From: Actinomucor elegans
Taxonomy: Eukaryota > Mucoromycota > Mucoromycetes > Mucorales > Mucoraceae
NCBI GenBank assembly: GCA_026027325.1
Contig: JAMSLZ010000009.1
Location: 930,001 to 994,000 of the forward strand
DNA length: 64,000 nt
Direction: 5' to 3'
The translations under genes were made by a program, and so were the position numbers. The notes under the pieces are model-generated. The model saw only the letters and a list, made by a program, of their open reading frames with translations. It searched no databases and was not told the DNA's origin. Within the stretch, counting starts at the first letter, position 1, and each line of letters begins with the position of its first letter. Shown piece by piece: positions 1 to 12,245 of the stretch.

Positions 1-990
1 ATAAGACCGTATGATAGCTTTCAATTAAATTGCGAACATTAATTTCTAGTATATAAAGACTTGGACCATATCTAGTTTAGCATCTTGCGATAAATCAAAT
101 TATATATATTTTCACAACGGACGAAAGCTATATTTACTGCTCCACGTTTCTATATTCACTAAGGAAAATATTAAATCTTGGGATGCATCCTATAACGAGC
201 TATTTAGTGTAATAATTTAAGAGTCGATCAGATTAGATAGTATAGATATGCACATATTATCAGCATATTGCTACCTGTATACTTCTGAAATGAACAGGGA
301 TAAATTAATTTCTGACACAATATTACGAACTTCATAGTTACTTGTCGAATAAGCATATATGTAGTTTATGCCTAATCTGTAATATGAACGCCAAGTTCTT
401 GATTTCGTGCATACAAGATAAGCATGATTGCATTAATAAGAAAGTCAAATAATGACATATTCAATACTATTGAAACCTCCAGCTGCATATATGCAATACA
501 TGTTGTATTGTTAGTAATCTATTGCTCTTTACAGTTCACTATAACATTAACACATCAAAATGATATGTACAAATATCATATAGATAATATGAAATGTATG
601 GGCTATTTTAAGCATCAAATTAGCCTTCAATACCATCGTGTGATCAGATCAAGCCTTGAATTTATTCACTCTAGAACAGATTTAATCAAAAATGTATTCT
701 ATTTGTTTGCATGCCAATAGAATACTTATACTTGACAAAACATTCTCTACTTGGGTGATGGGAGAAGTTTGTACTATTTCTTTTGCAGACATTCTTTCAA
801 ATGGTTGAGATTATCACTGATATGAGCGAAATAATATGCTTCTAATTTGTTTCTTTGGTATGTCCTTTATAGACGTTATCATAGTTTTAATGGATCTAGT
901 AGTCTTTTATGAGCACAAGACACTAATGAAATGTGACATTTGACTAAGGTCGTCCGAGAGATACATAGCCCTAGGTTATAAAAATCGATA
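1..990. other. AT-rich gene-free DNA
   Basis: No gene is recognisable. Open frames of 60–98 codons lack family similarity, splice structure or promoter-like context. A diverged copy of the dispersed repeat described at 51262 lies at about 920–965. Confidence 0.6.
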
Positions 991-1842
991 GCACTATTTG
1001 GACCGCACAATCTCTATTTATTGCTCCGTGTGGAATGAGAAAAAGTTCAATCAAAAGACAAGCACAGATTAGAATTGTATAATGAGTTAAGTAATCAGAA
1101 AAAATGAATTGCGACGTATAAGAAAACATAAACTAAACGAGATTAACCGCAAACATTGCATTAAAGGATGCTACTGACTTTCTGGACATGCTACTTGGTA
1201 TTCTTACGGATGAGAGCCACAACAAAGGACCAGAGAAGGTATGTATTATTGATAATATTACGAAAATGCGCTTTCCAGACATTTTCTAGCGTAATAATGA
1301 TGGTCATGTCAGTAGAGGTTTCAGGCCACTGGCAATGTCGAACATTGTAAAAGTCAGATGAGTATGAAGCTACCTTGGTATCACGGATATTAACCATAGG
1401 TCACAGAATTTCAAAGATAATTTATTTCCAAACTATCGTCTTGAGATGGCAGTAGAATATCAGACGCTTAGAAGAATCCAGTATACCTTGTAAGCAGGTT
1501 TAGCATACGCGCAATGGGAATCTGTCAGAAAAAACCCAGAACAAAAGTGATCTGTGAGGAATAGACTCTGCCAGGAGACAGTAAATCACATTACCTTGGT
1601 CAGCCGCTAAAGCCAAAGACCAGAATGATAGCCGATTGGAAGACTGGGTGCATTGTATTAGTTCAGGGTATATAGAGGAGTACTGGTGAATGTAGACTTG
1701 ATGGAAAAGCTTTGAAAATATGTACTAGGCTTCGCTGATGGATGTGCCAGATAAACTCAAAATCCTGACTAGAGTGTAATGTTATACAAACTTAATTTGG
1801 TCGGAACCCCTCTATAAAGAGATTTCGTGGTCCAAATAGCAC
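991..1842. mobile_element. Inverted-repeat element, probably a dead Tc1/mariner-type transposon
   Basis: The left end (GCACTATTTGGACC, from 991) is matched in inverted orientation by the right end (GGTCCAAATAGCAC, ending at 1842) with two mismatches in the outer 11 bases. Similarity continues inward for about 30 bases through an AATCTCT block. TA dinucleotides flank both ends (989–990 and 1843–1844), as expected for TA target duplication by Tc1/mariner elements. The 852-bp interior has no intact frame and I could not identify a transposase. The terminal CTATTTGGAC motif recurs at the ends of the MITE at 15850–16312, so the two are probably related. Confidence 0.5.
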
Positions 1843-2545
1843 TACCTATTCAAAATTACAAACAAGTGAATCAAACAGTATATAATGTTCGTACAAATCA
1901 AATACAAGTTAATTGCTTTAAAGAGAACGCACGATGAATAAGTTTCAAGAACGCCAATAAATCATCTATTGCAGTATACCTTCATTTACGTTTAATTTAT
2001 CATCTTTTTAGACCTGGGAATGCGAGGGTAATGTAATAAAATATCTAAGTGTCAGTTTATTTCACAGTGTATTAGTTATATATGTACAAATGACATACTG
2101 AATCCTTGTAATAGTTATTGTATAGTATTCAATACACGTTTGACGAGTTCACTTGGGCTCGGTTTGTATTATGATTGTGTGAGTAGGCAACCAAATAGCA
2201 AGCTTCCCAGTACATTTTCTCTGGCCAAATATATAAAAATTGATATCCTTTATAATGTATCGACTAACACGGCTATGCACCTTTTTATTTAAAAATTAGA
2301 AATATTCAAGAATGCAGTACTTTATGGTCTCTATAGAGCGTTTATCTAATTTGATCTGATTAGAATGGACACACTCAACTTTGACTGAAAAACTTGTTTT
2401 CTACTGAAAGATTTCCCGAAGCATAGGATGAATATTTGGTAATATAGATTATTTATTGATTTGTACAATAAACGATTGTTATATATAATTAGAAATCAAT
2501 CAGATATTGAGTAAAGAAAGAGGCAACATCAACAACAGGAAGTTG
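1843..2545. other. AT-rich gene-free DNA
   Basis: Nothing supportable beyond A/T-rich sequence. It separates the inverted-repeat element from the hydrolase pseudogene. Confidence 0.55.
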
Positions 2546-2557
2546 GACATGCTTCCA

Positions 2558-3340
2558 TCAATCATAAAGATCAATATGGGTAGCACCTTCGATAATATAT
2601 AATTTCTTGGGCTCCTTAGTTTTCACAATAGCCTTTTCACTTAAATACTTGGTATCAGCAATAGGCAAAATGGGATACGGTAAAATCTTTTCAATATGTT
2701 TGAAGTAAGATAATTGAATCGGCTTGTCCATAATTCTGAACAAGAAACGACCAAGAACACCAGAATGTTGAGCAATAGTAGGTATAAGCTTCTTTGAATA
2801 AGTATTATTCAGACAAAGTATCAGTTACTTCTTTGGCCGGTACAATAGGGCCGATACTTAATGCTTCGCGAATTCTTTACCAGATTATACTAGAAATTGC
2901 TGTAAAGCTTCAGGAGGATTAGAGTCATTCAATCCTTCAGAAAAGAGTCTATCAAAACATGCTGAATTAACACCAGCAGCAGCTTTAATACGTACATCTG
3001 TTTGAGAGGCAAAAGTAACATAATTACCATTAGTGCAAATACCAAGAGCACTAATTCTTTCAGGATCAGCTTCAAAGTAGACAAATAGGTAACTCCGTTT
3101 TTGATATCTTCAGATCTTTGGTTAGGACCTTCTAGATGGAGAGGTTCACCTTCACTTGCAGCTTGATAAGCAGCATCAAAAGTAAAAGCAATGGAACCTA
3201 GTCTGTTGGCAATTCAGCTTAAAGACTAACAGCTTGTTCTTTACAACCACCTCAGGGATGAAAAACTACAATTGCAGCGCGTCTTTTTAGGTTAGCATGT
3301 TGAGAAAGATACAAGTTGGCAATAATCTTAATTCCTAGAC
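2558..3340 (-). pseudogene. Decayed alpha/beta-hydrolase (YcjY / dienelactone-hydrolase-like)
   Basis: Fragments of one protein can be read in order on the minus strand but in shifting frames with stops. The first is an N-terminal part like GIKIIANLYL followed by RRAAIVVFHP (about 3330–3240). Next comes FDAAYQAASEGEPLHLEGPN (about 3195–3120), then DPERISALGICTNGNY at the nucleophile elbow (about 3080–3010), and finally a C-terminal exon with the His-bearing ending EGATHIDLYD directly before a stop at 2558. This order is that of bacterial and fungal YcjY-type alpha/beta-hydrolases. Stops and frame changes between blocks, and an altered elbow, show the gene is dead. It may derive from horizontal transfer, which is inference. 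Confidence 0.7.
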
Positions 3341-6300
3341 TGTGATAAGTAACCGGTTGAGAAATTTATAATTGAATATAAAGAAGAAGAACAGCGAAAT
3401 GATGTAAGATAGATGGTTATGTAGTAAAGTAAGTCAAATTGCGATGTATCCATATATGTTTAAAATTACGCAATTATGTATTCTTTTGATATCCAGAATG
3501 GGATTTTACAGTCACTGGTTCAGACAAGTAATGCTTTGATGTAAACCCTTGTGAAACGAGTATTTCAAACAAAATCTCTTATCATGGTGTTTATATTGGC
3601 GTGAACTAATAAGCATGAATTGAATTTAAGAAGTTTCAAAATTTAGTAACCACTTATCACTGATTGGAATATTTGTTTGCAAGCTTAATTGAATAATGAT
3701 ATTTTTTCCTTGTACCACTTTTGGAAGAACAGGGGTAGTGGCAGATGAATAATAAGCTCGAATGCTCTTTTCATGAATTGACGGCCATAGAGATATATTA
3801 ATCCCATTAGTCTGAGAGGATTGGCATAAAAATCTCCATGATGTCCTTGACGAAAATTCTTACATTGCTAAATGACATTTAGCTTAATATTTAAAGATAT
3901 CGCTTTAACTTCGATGGTATCTATCCACAAAACGCCCTTCAAATTGTAGCTCTGGGTCTTAGTCTTGCTCCTAATTTCAAAGGACAGTAATGATTAAAAG
4001 CATGATCCACTGACTACATCATGACTACCGACACCACCAGTCACTGCAGATACTTCAATAAGTTTACTTTAAAAATTCAGCTACGCCTACATAGATAACA
4101 GGCCGAGATATCTTTTTGAATTCTGAGAAGCACAACGAACACAACAAGTCATGTATGATATGATTTTTATAATGGTATACATATATTATGAACAGGCTAT
4201 GAGCAAACTTGACTATATAGCATTTTTCGGAGACCAAAAAGTTGGGCAGCATGATATTCGACGCGAGCGATCTCGATGAATCTCGATCAAATGTCGCATC
4301 TGATTAGTATTCCATGCTCGAGGACGACTGTTACACTTTGTAAATTTAGATTTATTCTAATGCATTGAATGGTTTGTATGCAATAGTTAATCTATAATTT
4401 CATTAACTAAAATATTTCATTGCTTTATTGTGTTCTATGGGAAAAGATAATACTAAATCCAGAATATCGATAAATCCATACAAAAATCGCGCGTACAATC
4501 AAATAAAGTAACTGCAGGGAGAGTTACTTTATGAATTGATACTATAACTGAAGCTTATAGCTTTTCATAATATATATGAAAAGGAGAAGACAGGTGAGGG
4601 ATACTTAGGCATATATATGTTAGAAAACTCGCGGGCGATATACCTCCGAACTTTTCGGTGTTTATCCGGGATTATGTAGCTATCTCTTTATTCATGAGAA
4701 TTACAGGTTAATGTTATATATTTACTGCATTTTCCAGATTTCATTAACTTGAAAAACATTGATTTTATGCATAACTTGTTTTATCTTGTTCTTTTTTTAA
4801 GTATTGTGGGACTGTTGTCCTGCCAATATATGAATCATTCGTAACTATCTCAATAATGCTAAATCAGTTTGTCCCTTCTTTCATTTCGTAATACCAGTAT
4901 TATTGATGAGAATCGCTCCTTGCTGAACGATAATAAGGCCCCTCTCGTTATAGGAGGAATGACGATGATAAACAAAACCACAGATTATTTAACCGTATAG
5001 CGCTTTTTTCTATAGGATATGAGCAATTAACGAGCCAAGAGCTACAATTACATTAAATTCTTCGACAAAAAATGAGTGGATATGATTGATCTGCATCCAA
5101 TAAGAAATGCCAAGTCATAAAAACAGGTTTATATTGAATATTGCAAAATTTCTAGTGTAGAATTTTTGGTAAAGAAATAATTTTACAAGGTCATTAGCTT
5201 TATGATAATCACAATACTTACTGATTCAGATGGTTTCTCTACACGATCAATACATAAACATAGTCAATTCGACTGCATATCACTACAAATACGCATCATA
5301 TGGATCACAATTGTGCATAGTTCTCGAGTAAAGGTGATGGGACCTTGGTCGTATTGCTTATTTCAACCTATTGAGAAGAAAAAAACGGCAGCGTTGCTTC
5401 CATTTAATTCGGAGGAGAGATTAAGAAAAGTCTTGTTCCAACTTGAGCCAGAGGAACTTACGGATACAAGATTTGCCGCAGTAAAGAATTACGCTAAGAA
5501 ATAGCGCATTCCTCCAATAAGCCAAACTGAAAGATTATATGAGTAATACTAACTATAAAAGTGTATTCATTGACTATTAGTATGAAGAGAATTGTTCAAA
5601 AGTAGCTTACATTGCATGCCACAATATAGCTACGTCGTACAGCAATACATTCCTGTAGCCAATTATTGAAAAATAAAAAAATAAAAAGATTACTTGTGCA
5701 GATGTATTGCATAAGAAGTGCTAAAGAGCTTTTAATTTACTGTTCTAGAATATAGGTCTAGTTACACGGTCAAAGAAGCAAGGCTGATCAGATTTATGAT
5801 CTCCATTACATATAATACATAAGCAACCAGATTCAATAGTAGTGCTGGATAATAAATGTATTAAACGAACCTACTGCAAACAATATTGCCATATTGGATA
5901 CTATATTATTGAGATCAAAGTATATTAGTCTCGATAGATAGCATATAACCGCCGCGTCTTCGTTATTAAAGAATTGTTCGATCGCTTGGTCCAATTGGCT
6001 CAAGTTGAAATTTCAATTTTATATAGTCAGCTGGAGCATGGTCCAATCCCACTTTCCCCAACTAAGGACATTAATTCTGAGGGGAAGGATTGATAATTAG
6101 TTTCTTAGGGGCCTTGTCCTACGTGGATCCGAAAAAGCTCATGGACTCTAAAATAATGAAGCGCATAGATAGTTATACGTTTGAAGCAAGCCAGTGAATT
6201 ATAAACATATATGTTCTTGATGAAGAAAAAGGCAAAAGGAGTTTTGAAGTTTATACCAAAGCAAATTTAAGCTTTTGAACATTCTTTATATGACACGTTG

Positions 6301-6410
6301 ACTTGACACCTAGTTTAGAATATAATCAATACACAAGACACATGTCAAACTAAGTATTATAGATTATAGACACTCCTATTCAGTAGCGATTGTTCTTATT
6401 CTCCTGAACG
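3341..6410. other. Gene-free region with possible coding relics and one dispersed repeat copy
   Basis: On the minus strand at about 3850–3730 an open stretch reads RQGHHGDFYANPLRLMGLIY, preceded at about 3960–3900 by GVLWIDTIEVKAISLNIKLN in another frame. This looks like eroded coding sequence, but I do not recognise the family. A minus-oriented copy of the dispersed repeat lies at about 4262–4320. The open frame at 5202–5504 (+) ends in a charged segment (EERLRKVLFQLEPEELTDTR) that may be a gene fragment of unknown origin. Nothing else is supportable. Confidence 0.4.
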
Positions 6411-6416
6411 AACTAA

Positions 6417-6430
6417 CTAGTATATAAGTT
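6417..6430 (+). promoter_or_regulatory. Probable TATA box
   Basis: TAGTATATAAG lies about 100 bases upstream of the ATG of the secreted barrel protein, followed by a C/T-rich stretch up to the start codon. Confidence 0.5.
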
Positions 6431-6523
6431 ACTAGTAACTCTCGATTTCAATCGATTTTTAATTCACTCTTCTTTACGCTTTCTTTTATTTTGACTTTTT
6501 ATCTATTCTATATTACATATACA

Positions 6524-7105
6524 ATGCTTCCAATTCTCTTTGTTTCTCTTCTTGTTTCTATGCTCTTTACCGTCACCCAAGCAGCCAATAGCACACCTGA
6601 TGGAAGACGTGGATTGGCTCGAATGATGCAATTTGAAGAGCTTAGTGAGTACAATAATGGTGGTTTAGACAAACGTGGTTTAGGCAGAGGAACTTGGTAT
6701 GTAGTATATAGAAAGCACAGTAATGTAATAATGACTCACATTTACATAACCGTTAGGTACACTGGATACGATTTAAAACATGCTGCTTGTTTCAATAGAA
6801 ATGGCTTGCCTCGTGTTGATGCTCGTGTTGATGATATGATTGGTGCCATGGCTATGTATGACTTTGAGCAATGCAACAAGTGTATGGAAATTACAAACAA
6901 TCGTCAAAAGAGCAAAAAAATTATAGTCCAAATCATTGACAAGTGTGCTGCCTGCAAAGTTGGTAAGGCAATTGATTTAACTCCCGGTGCTTTCAAGAAA
7001 CTTGCTGCCAATGGTGATCTTAACATTGGTGTCCTTGATATTAGCTTCAAACATGTTAAATGTCCTAGCCATGGTATCTTTGGCAAGCTTGGTAAACTAT
7101 TGTAA
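6524..7105 (+). CDS. Secreted double-psi beta-barrel (RlpA/expansin-like) protein
   Basis: Predicted exons are 6524..6696 and 6757..7105, giving 173 aa. The product starts with a clear signal peptide (MLPILFVSLLVSMLFTVTQA). A short linker follows with a KR pair at LDKR that could be a Kex2-type processing site, then a compact cysteine-containing barrel domain. Family landmarks are GTWYTGYD at the domain start, the ACF and CNKCMEI cysteines, and IIDKCAAC and IDLTPGAF near the end. Such proteins are extracellular, and in fungi are often linked to cell-wall or plant-surface contact; the ligand is unknown. The 60-nt intron (GTATGT…TTAG) is a multiple of three without stops, so an unspliced reading also stays open. 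Removing it restores the GTWYTGYD motif, which decides the model. An upstream in-frame ATG-like start is unlikely because it would spoil the signal peptide. Confidence 0.85.
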   Translation: MLPILFVSLLVSMLFTVTQAANSTPDGRRGLARMMQFEELSEYNNGGLDKRGLGRGTWYVVYRKHSNVIMTHIYITVRYTGYDLKHAACFNRNGLPRVDARVDDMIGAMAMYDFEQCNKCMEITNNRQKSKKIIVQIIDKCAACKVGKAIDLTPGAFKKLAANGDLNIGVLDISFKHVKCPSHGIFGKLGKLL

Positions 7106-7199
7106 ATGTATTCCTTTGTTCTTGTTATATTATGTAATTTCCTTTTGTACACCGTCTTTTCACTTTCGCTTTAACATTATTAGACTTTGAAATCAAATC

Positions 7200-9600
7200 A
7201 ATTTTTGTAACAATGTCATGTATTTGAACAAAAAAAAAAATATAAAAATCCTTTATTTTGAACTATAAATGATAGTATTGTTTATATTAATTGAGTGAAA
7301 ACTAAAGAGCTGATCCTAAAAAAGAAGCGCAGCTGCATACAGTTTCGGAGATTTAATAAAAGTTCAGGGCAGCATAGTAATATGGCTAATAAACGTGAGA
7401 GGTTTTGGTTGATTTCTTTCCAATATCGTATTTGATGGTTAGCCATACTCTAAAAGGTCTACTATTTTTAAAGGAAAACAGTAATCAGGCCTTGAATCTT
7501 ATAGGTATCTAATACTTATCAAGATATATTTTGTGTTAACTTGGCTGCATTTCAACAACTCGCGAAAGCCAGATCAGGAGTTGCATCCGTTACACGAGTT
7601 TCGAATAATAGAGTCAATAACAAGAATCATGCTTACAAACCATTCAAGCAAAAGATGATCAATTGAGTACCTAATATGATACGACATAGGTATATTTTAC
7701 TAATGATTATTGATAGGTATAATAGTATATTTATGACGCTAGGTGTAGGATTGGATATCATTAGATCCGGTAACTCATGAGTATGAAATTAATTGAGAAA
7801 AGATCTACAGAACATTAAATGTAGTGCTGAATTATATTTAGTTCCTAGTTAATCATTAGCAATAAAATATGTTATTTACAATTTATATAACCAATCGATT
7901 TTTCTAACATATGTAGTTACTTATTTTAAACATATAAAGCTATTTAATCGATGTGATACTCAACCAAGGTCGGCTGCGAGATTTACTGATCATTACCTTT
8001 TGGTCACATCAATTGCATGTAATTTACATTGCAACATTAGAATAAGAAATATTGTATTTTTATTCTGGTTAAATAGTAGTTCTAGGAAATGCAGTAACCC
8101 ATTTGGGATATGTATGAGAAGTTAGATGCGGCATTAAACTGAAATTGACTGAAGAATATAATGTTAAAAATGGCCAAATTTCAGAAAAGGCCTCAGATTT
8201 ATCGCTTAAGTTAAATTTTCTAATTTTTTACTATTTTTGTGGGGATTGAAGAGGGAATTTTGAGACGTAGTTTATAATCAGCTTAAGTGTACAGTATGAT
8301 ATGAAAGAAGGTAAACATACTTATTACTTGAAATTAAATTTTATATAAATACTCGAACTATATGCGCAGGCTCTAGGTATTAAAGTTTTGTTATAAAAAT
8401 GGAAGTTGCGGTTAAGCACCGGCACCCAATGAGAATAATTTTTTTTTTCGTGGTGGTAGCATATTGAATTTCCTTTTGACAGTATGGAGGACCTTCTGCC
8501 TAATTATACTTAAAACTTTCAAAGCACGTATAGAGTTTCTTCTATTTTTATTATTATACAGAAATGTGATATATTAATATAATGCGAATCGTATATATCA
8601 GCATTTTGCCAAAGTATGCTATGCTTTTACAGATAACGTTTAGCTATCTTTACACTGTTCGACATTCAGATGAATATTAGGAATTCTGTTGATACACTGC
8701 CTAACCCTGCATATAACATGTTTTTCTATTCGAAACAGCTCTGATGTGATTAGTATGTTGTTTATTTCATTAAAATAGTCCTAATAAATATTTCTCTAAA
8801 ACCCTGTACTGAGATGTTCTTTCTATGTCGTACATGGCGTTCCAAGGGTTTAAAACGGTACTACTGCGGATTGTCAATATATATCTACCTGTTTAAACCA
8901 GATGCGGTTAAGGACTAATCAAGACATAACTATCAGAAGCTTTAATAGCGTGTCTTTTGCTATTACGTAGATAAAAACTTCTAACTTAGTTAACAAATAC
9001 TGAATAGATCATTACTTTAAGGATCCCCAACTTAAAGCTGTATATTAACCGATAGCAAGCTGTGTCACAGTGAAGCCCACGTTACTTGTATGTATCACGT
9101 ATTACACAAAGCTCGGTATATCTCCATCATCATACAAGTATTTAGTGCAATTGCAAGAAAAGAGAGGATGATGTGCGCTTGTAACGATTTCATATCTAAT
9201 AAGAATACCTTCAGGTATAATCATTTGATTAATAGATACGCTGCTGCGATGATTAGCTATTAATCATGGTGATCAAACACCCATCATTCTATGATAATCG
9301 GTGTGCAACACATGTTCGCATCCTACAAGGCTATTCTTTATTAATAAAGGAAGCAACTTTCACTTGATATATGAGTAAAGTATGATCAGGTACCTGCTAC
9401 TGCTATGATGGTATACTTCTACTACACTAAACGTCATTTTCATTTGATGCGTTTTACGTAATACAGCTCTACCAATCGGAAATGAGAATAGAGTTTCAGG
9501 GTTCTTCATCTTAAGGGACTATAAAAGAAAACTTTTTCATTGGTACACAAAGGATAATGGTTTAAAGGGAATTCTTTTTTTTTATTGCTATTAAAGAAAG
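7200..9600. other. AT-rich gene-free DNA
   Basis: No gene is seen. A diverged copy of the dispersed repeat lies at about 8110–8205 (+). A small perfect hairpin (TGATTAATAG…CTATTAATCA, about 24-base loop) lies at about 9225–9268. Confidence 0.5.
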
Positions 9601-9632
9601 GATATATGAAATTCTAATGGTAAATGTACAAT

Positions 9633-10175
9633 CTATTGACGGTGACGCATAAAGACATGAACATGAGGAAGTTTGCGTACTGATTGAATTTCTGGAGGAT
9701 TAACAAAATAGACCCATTCATATAGCTTGTGACCATAATTTGACTCCAAAATTTGTTCAATATAATCGCTAGCTAAGGGTATTTGTGACCAGAGTAGAAT
9801 GTGACTAATACCTTCTTCAACAGAGTAAGGAAAGTCATTTGGAAGAATGATGACTGGAGGGCGATGCTCATTTACAATAGGCTTGAACATCAATCTGGTA
9901 GATAATAAGTAGTTTTCAATGGAGCCATATGCAGATAAGGTATCCTTCATCCATTTGTCATAGACAGCTTGGACTTGCTTGTTGCGATGAATGCTCTTGA
10001 TTTGGTTTGTAGCTATCAGCAAGTTTAATTGTCTGCCATAATCTCTCATTTAGACATACTTACAGACATAATGATATACTTGTTCCCAGCTAAAGACTTC
10101 ATCTTTTTCTGGTAGAACAGTAGAAGCGATAGAAGAAGAAGAAGTAGTAGTGGCAACTGCAACGTTTGGTGGCAT
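9633..10175 (-). CDS. GIG1: DUF3605 protein, GIG1-like (N-acetylglucosamine-induced protein)
   Basis: Exons on the minus strand are 10064..10175 and 9633..10012, giving 163 aa. The 51-nt intron begins GTAAGT and ends GATAG. Splicing joins FSWEQVYHYV to STNQIKSIHRN, matching the opening of DUF3605, which continues through AYGSIENYLL, the proline-rich PNDFPY block and WSQIPLAS to a histidine-rich end. The family is named after Candida GIG1, which is induced by N-acetylglucosamine; its biochemical activity is unknown. The N-terminal 25 residues are a low-complexity Thr/Ser leader. An ATG at 10049 belongs to the intron and is not the start. The gene stands alone, with long AT-rich flanks. Confidence 0.85.
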
Positions 10176-10179
10176 TGTA

Positions 10180-10990
10180 TTCTGACAAAGGAAAAGAAAT
10201 AGGGAAAAAGGGGTCCTTTTTATACCTTATCGAGGAAAGCGCTGATTCGTTCACTAGTCTTGTTTCGGAACGCATTTAATTTCATTGAGCGAATTTCAAA
10301 CAATAGGATCATACCTTAAGTGCGTCCAATCAAATTGATTGTATTATCCATCAGTGCTAAAGCCTGGAAAATAAAGCTTTCACCTAAGTTTCGAATACGA
10401 AACCTCACTATCTCTTTTCTTTTATATAATCACCTTTTTTTTACAGTAAAAAAAAAAAATTAAAGTGGTGCCGAACTTTTTAAAACAACAGTGCCTATGC
10501 CTTAGAATAAAGTGATGCACAATTCAGGAAAAAAGTGTCGCATATACAGCGCCTTTAATACCAATTGACATTTTTTGAAGTCTCAAAGGACGAAAATCGC
10601 CTCTCCAATTGACAGTTTTCGGATACTCAAATTAACAGTATTAATCATAGATCATACTGCAGCATTCAGAGGCTTCATTCAAAGACAATAAAGAAATAGA
10701 TATTTCTAATCATTTGAATAATCGTCGTGCTTTATAGCAGGCTCTTTACTCTTTGTAACGACACTTTTTCTACATGTTCTATTACTGTATTGAGTTGTAG
10801 GTCTGCAGGATCAAGTTTGCATATCATTCGAATCCTTTGGTATTATACTAAAGCCATATACGTTTCAGTGTTAAATGAATCGCCTTTTTTTTTCCAATCC
10901 ATAAACTCAGTTCCACTTTTATCTAAAATCCCACCTTGACCATCTTCATTGACGAATTCAAGATTCATTCGTGTTTTTAAAATAGTTTAA
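10180..10990. other. Upstream region of the GIG1-like gene and gene-free DNA
   Basis: No supported gene. The decamer GCGACACTTT is present on the minus strand at 10532–10541, in the same orientation as the gene at 10175. A near match (ACGACACTTT) lies on the plus strand at about 10756. The same decamer occurs just upstream of two other genes (see 16416 and 26964). Confidence 0.4.
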
Positions 10991-10999
10991 ATAACAAAA

Positions 11000-11500
11000 A
11001 AAAAACAAAGAAAGCTATAATCCACTAGACGTGCTGAAATCGCTGAACATACAAAACAGAATTGGACAAAAACACTCAAAAAAGATTCTGAATGAGACAT
11101 TAACGAAAAAGAAACTAAGTCAACCGAAAACCCTCACCGTTGCAAGATGAACACAAATATCATACTGACTTTTTTGGCCGAAACCCTCCAAGCAACAAGG
11201 GAAAGCGTTGTAGAAAGCTAGACCAAAGTCTCCACTGATTTCAGCTTAAAGAAATCATCAATTGGAACCTTCTTTTTTCATGGCTGCAACCTAACAGTAA
11301 TGATTATTACAAAACGGAAACACTCCCGAACGCATTGAGGAGCGTGGGACAATGGATCGAGGGGTGGATCAATATAGATATGGAAGACCTCAAGAATTGC
11401 GTATTTGCTGATGAAGCGTTTTGGACATCTCTTGCGTTTTCTCACATAACCAACTTCAAGCGTCAGCGGCGATGACAGATGGTCAAACTTTCAAAGTATA
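11000..11500 (+). pseudogene. Fragment of a Tc1/IS630-type transposase
   Basis: An open stretch around 11330–11450 reads LRSVGQWIEGWINIDMEDLK followed by NCVFADEAF. This matches the region around the second catalytic acidic residue in IS630/Tc1-type transposases of Mucorales, whose usual form is NCVFIDEAGF. Upstream sequence is broken by stops, and downstream similarity is lost within about 40 bases. It is a dead fragment. Confidence 0.5.
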
Positions 11501-11558
11501 TAGTTTTATCTATTCAAAATGTAAATTCGGTTGTTACTATATATATTAAATTGTTGGC

Positions 11559-11765
11559 TTGAGCATTAGACGTTTATGGAACATAAAAGCCGCCAAAGTT
11601 ATTACGGCTATCGCTCTTGGCACCAGCCCTGATGACAAGAAGCCTGTTACGGGCGGTAAGAGTAGAAGCAAAAGTATTTACTTCAAGGACTGCTCTCAAC
11701 AGTTAAACGCCAAGGGTCTTCTTTTAAAGCATTCGGTAAGGAATCTACAATATCACATTTTGTAA
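11559..11765 (+). CDS. Unrecognised coding fragment
   Basis: The open frame reads IKAAKVITAIALGTSPDD followed by a basic stretch, KKPVTGGKSRSKSIYFKDC, and ends SQQLNAKGLLLKHSV. Its composition is protein-like rather than random AT-rich translation, and an AG acceptor-like site precedes AAKVITA at about 11588. I know no family for it and see no convincing start. It may be a last exon or a relic belonging to the mobile DNA around it. Confidence 0.3.
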   Translation: MSIRRLWNIKAAKVITAIALGTSPDDKKPVTGGKSRSKSIYFKDCSQQLNAKGLLLKHSVRNLQYHIL

Positions 11766-12245
11766 TATTTATTTCTTTTAATTTTTGTATCTTGTATCAT
11801 AGCCTTCATTCTTTTTTTTTAAAAAATTATTTCAAACTTGCATGCACTACTAAATCACGACTGTACTAATTCGTCTTCAAACGTCCAGTCTAGCTGTTCT
11901 TTCCTTTTTCGATTGAGTAACAAGATCCACATAATTCACCGTTCTGAGAGATCCTCATCCGTCATGACTCTTCTATTTTCCATTTGTTCATCCTAACATT
12001 GGCTATCCTCAGAGATTCTGTAACTAATATACACTCTAATATTGGTAACCATTATCCCGCATTTAGAGATACTCTATATCATAATCTTCTTTCATATTTG
12101 GGGACAAATAATAACTTCAGATGATGGACTAATAAAAGTAATACTCGTTAGTAATTAGAGAAAAGTCTCACTAAAAATTCTTAGTACTTATCTCGAATAA
12201 TACGTAGCAACCTTTTGAGTCAAAGCAATCTTAGTAACCGTCAGG

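Noticed and set aside
424..720. 98-codon open frame near the left end
   Set aside because: AT-rich composition, no similarity, no promoter or splice context; such frames are expected by chance.
10040..10066. 27-nt intron in the GIG1-like gene (donor at the second GT)
   Set aside because: Too short for known fungal introns; the 51-nt GTAAGT–TAG intron gives the expected family sequence.
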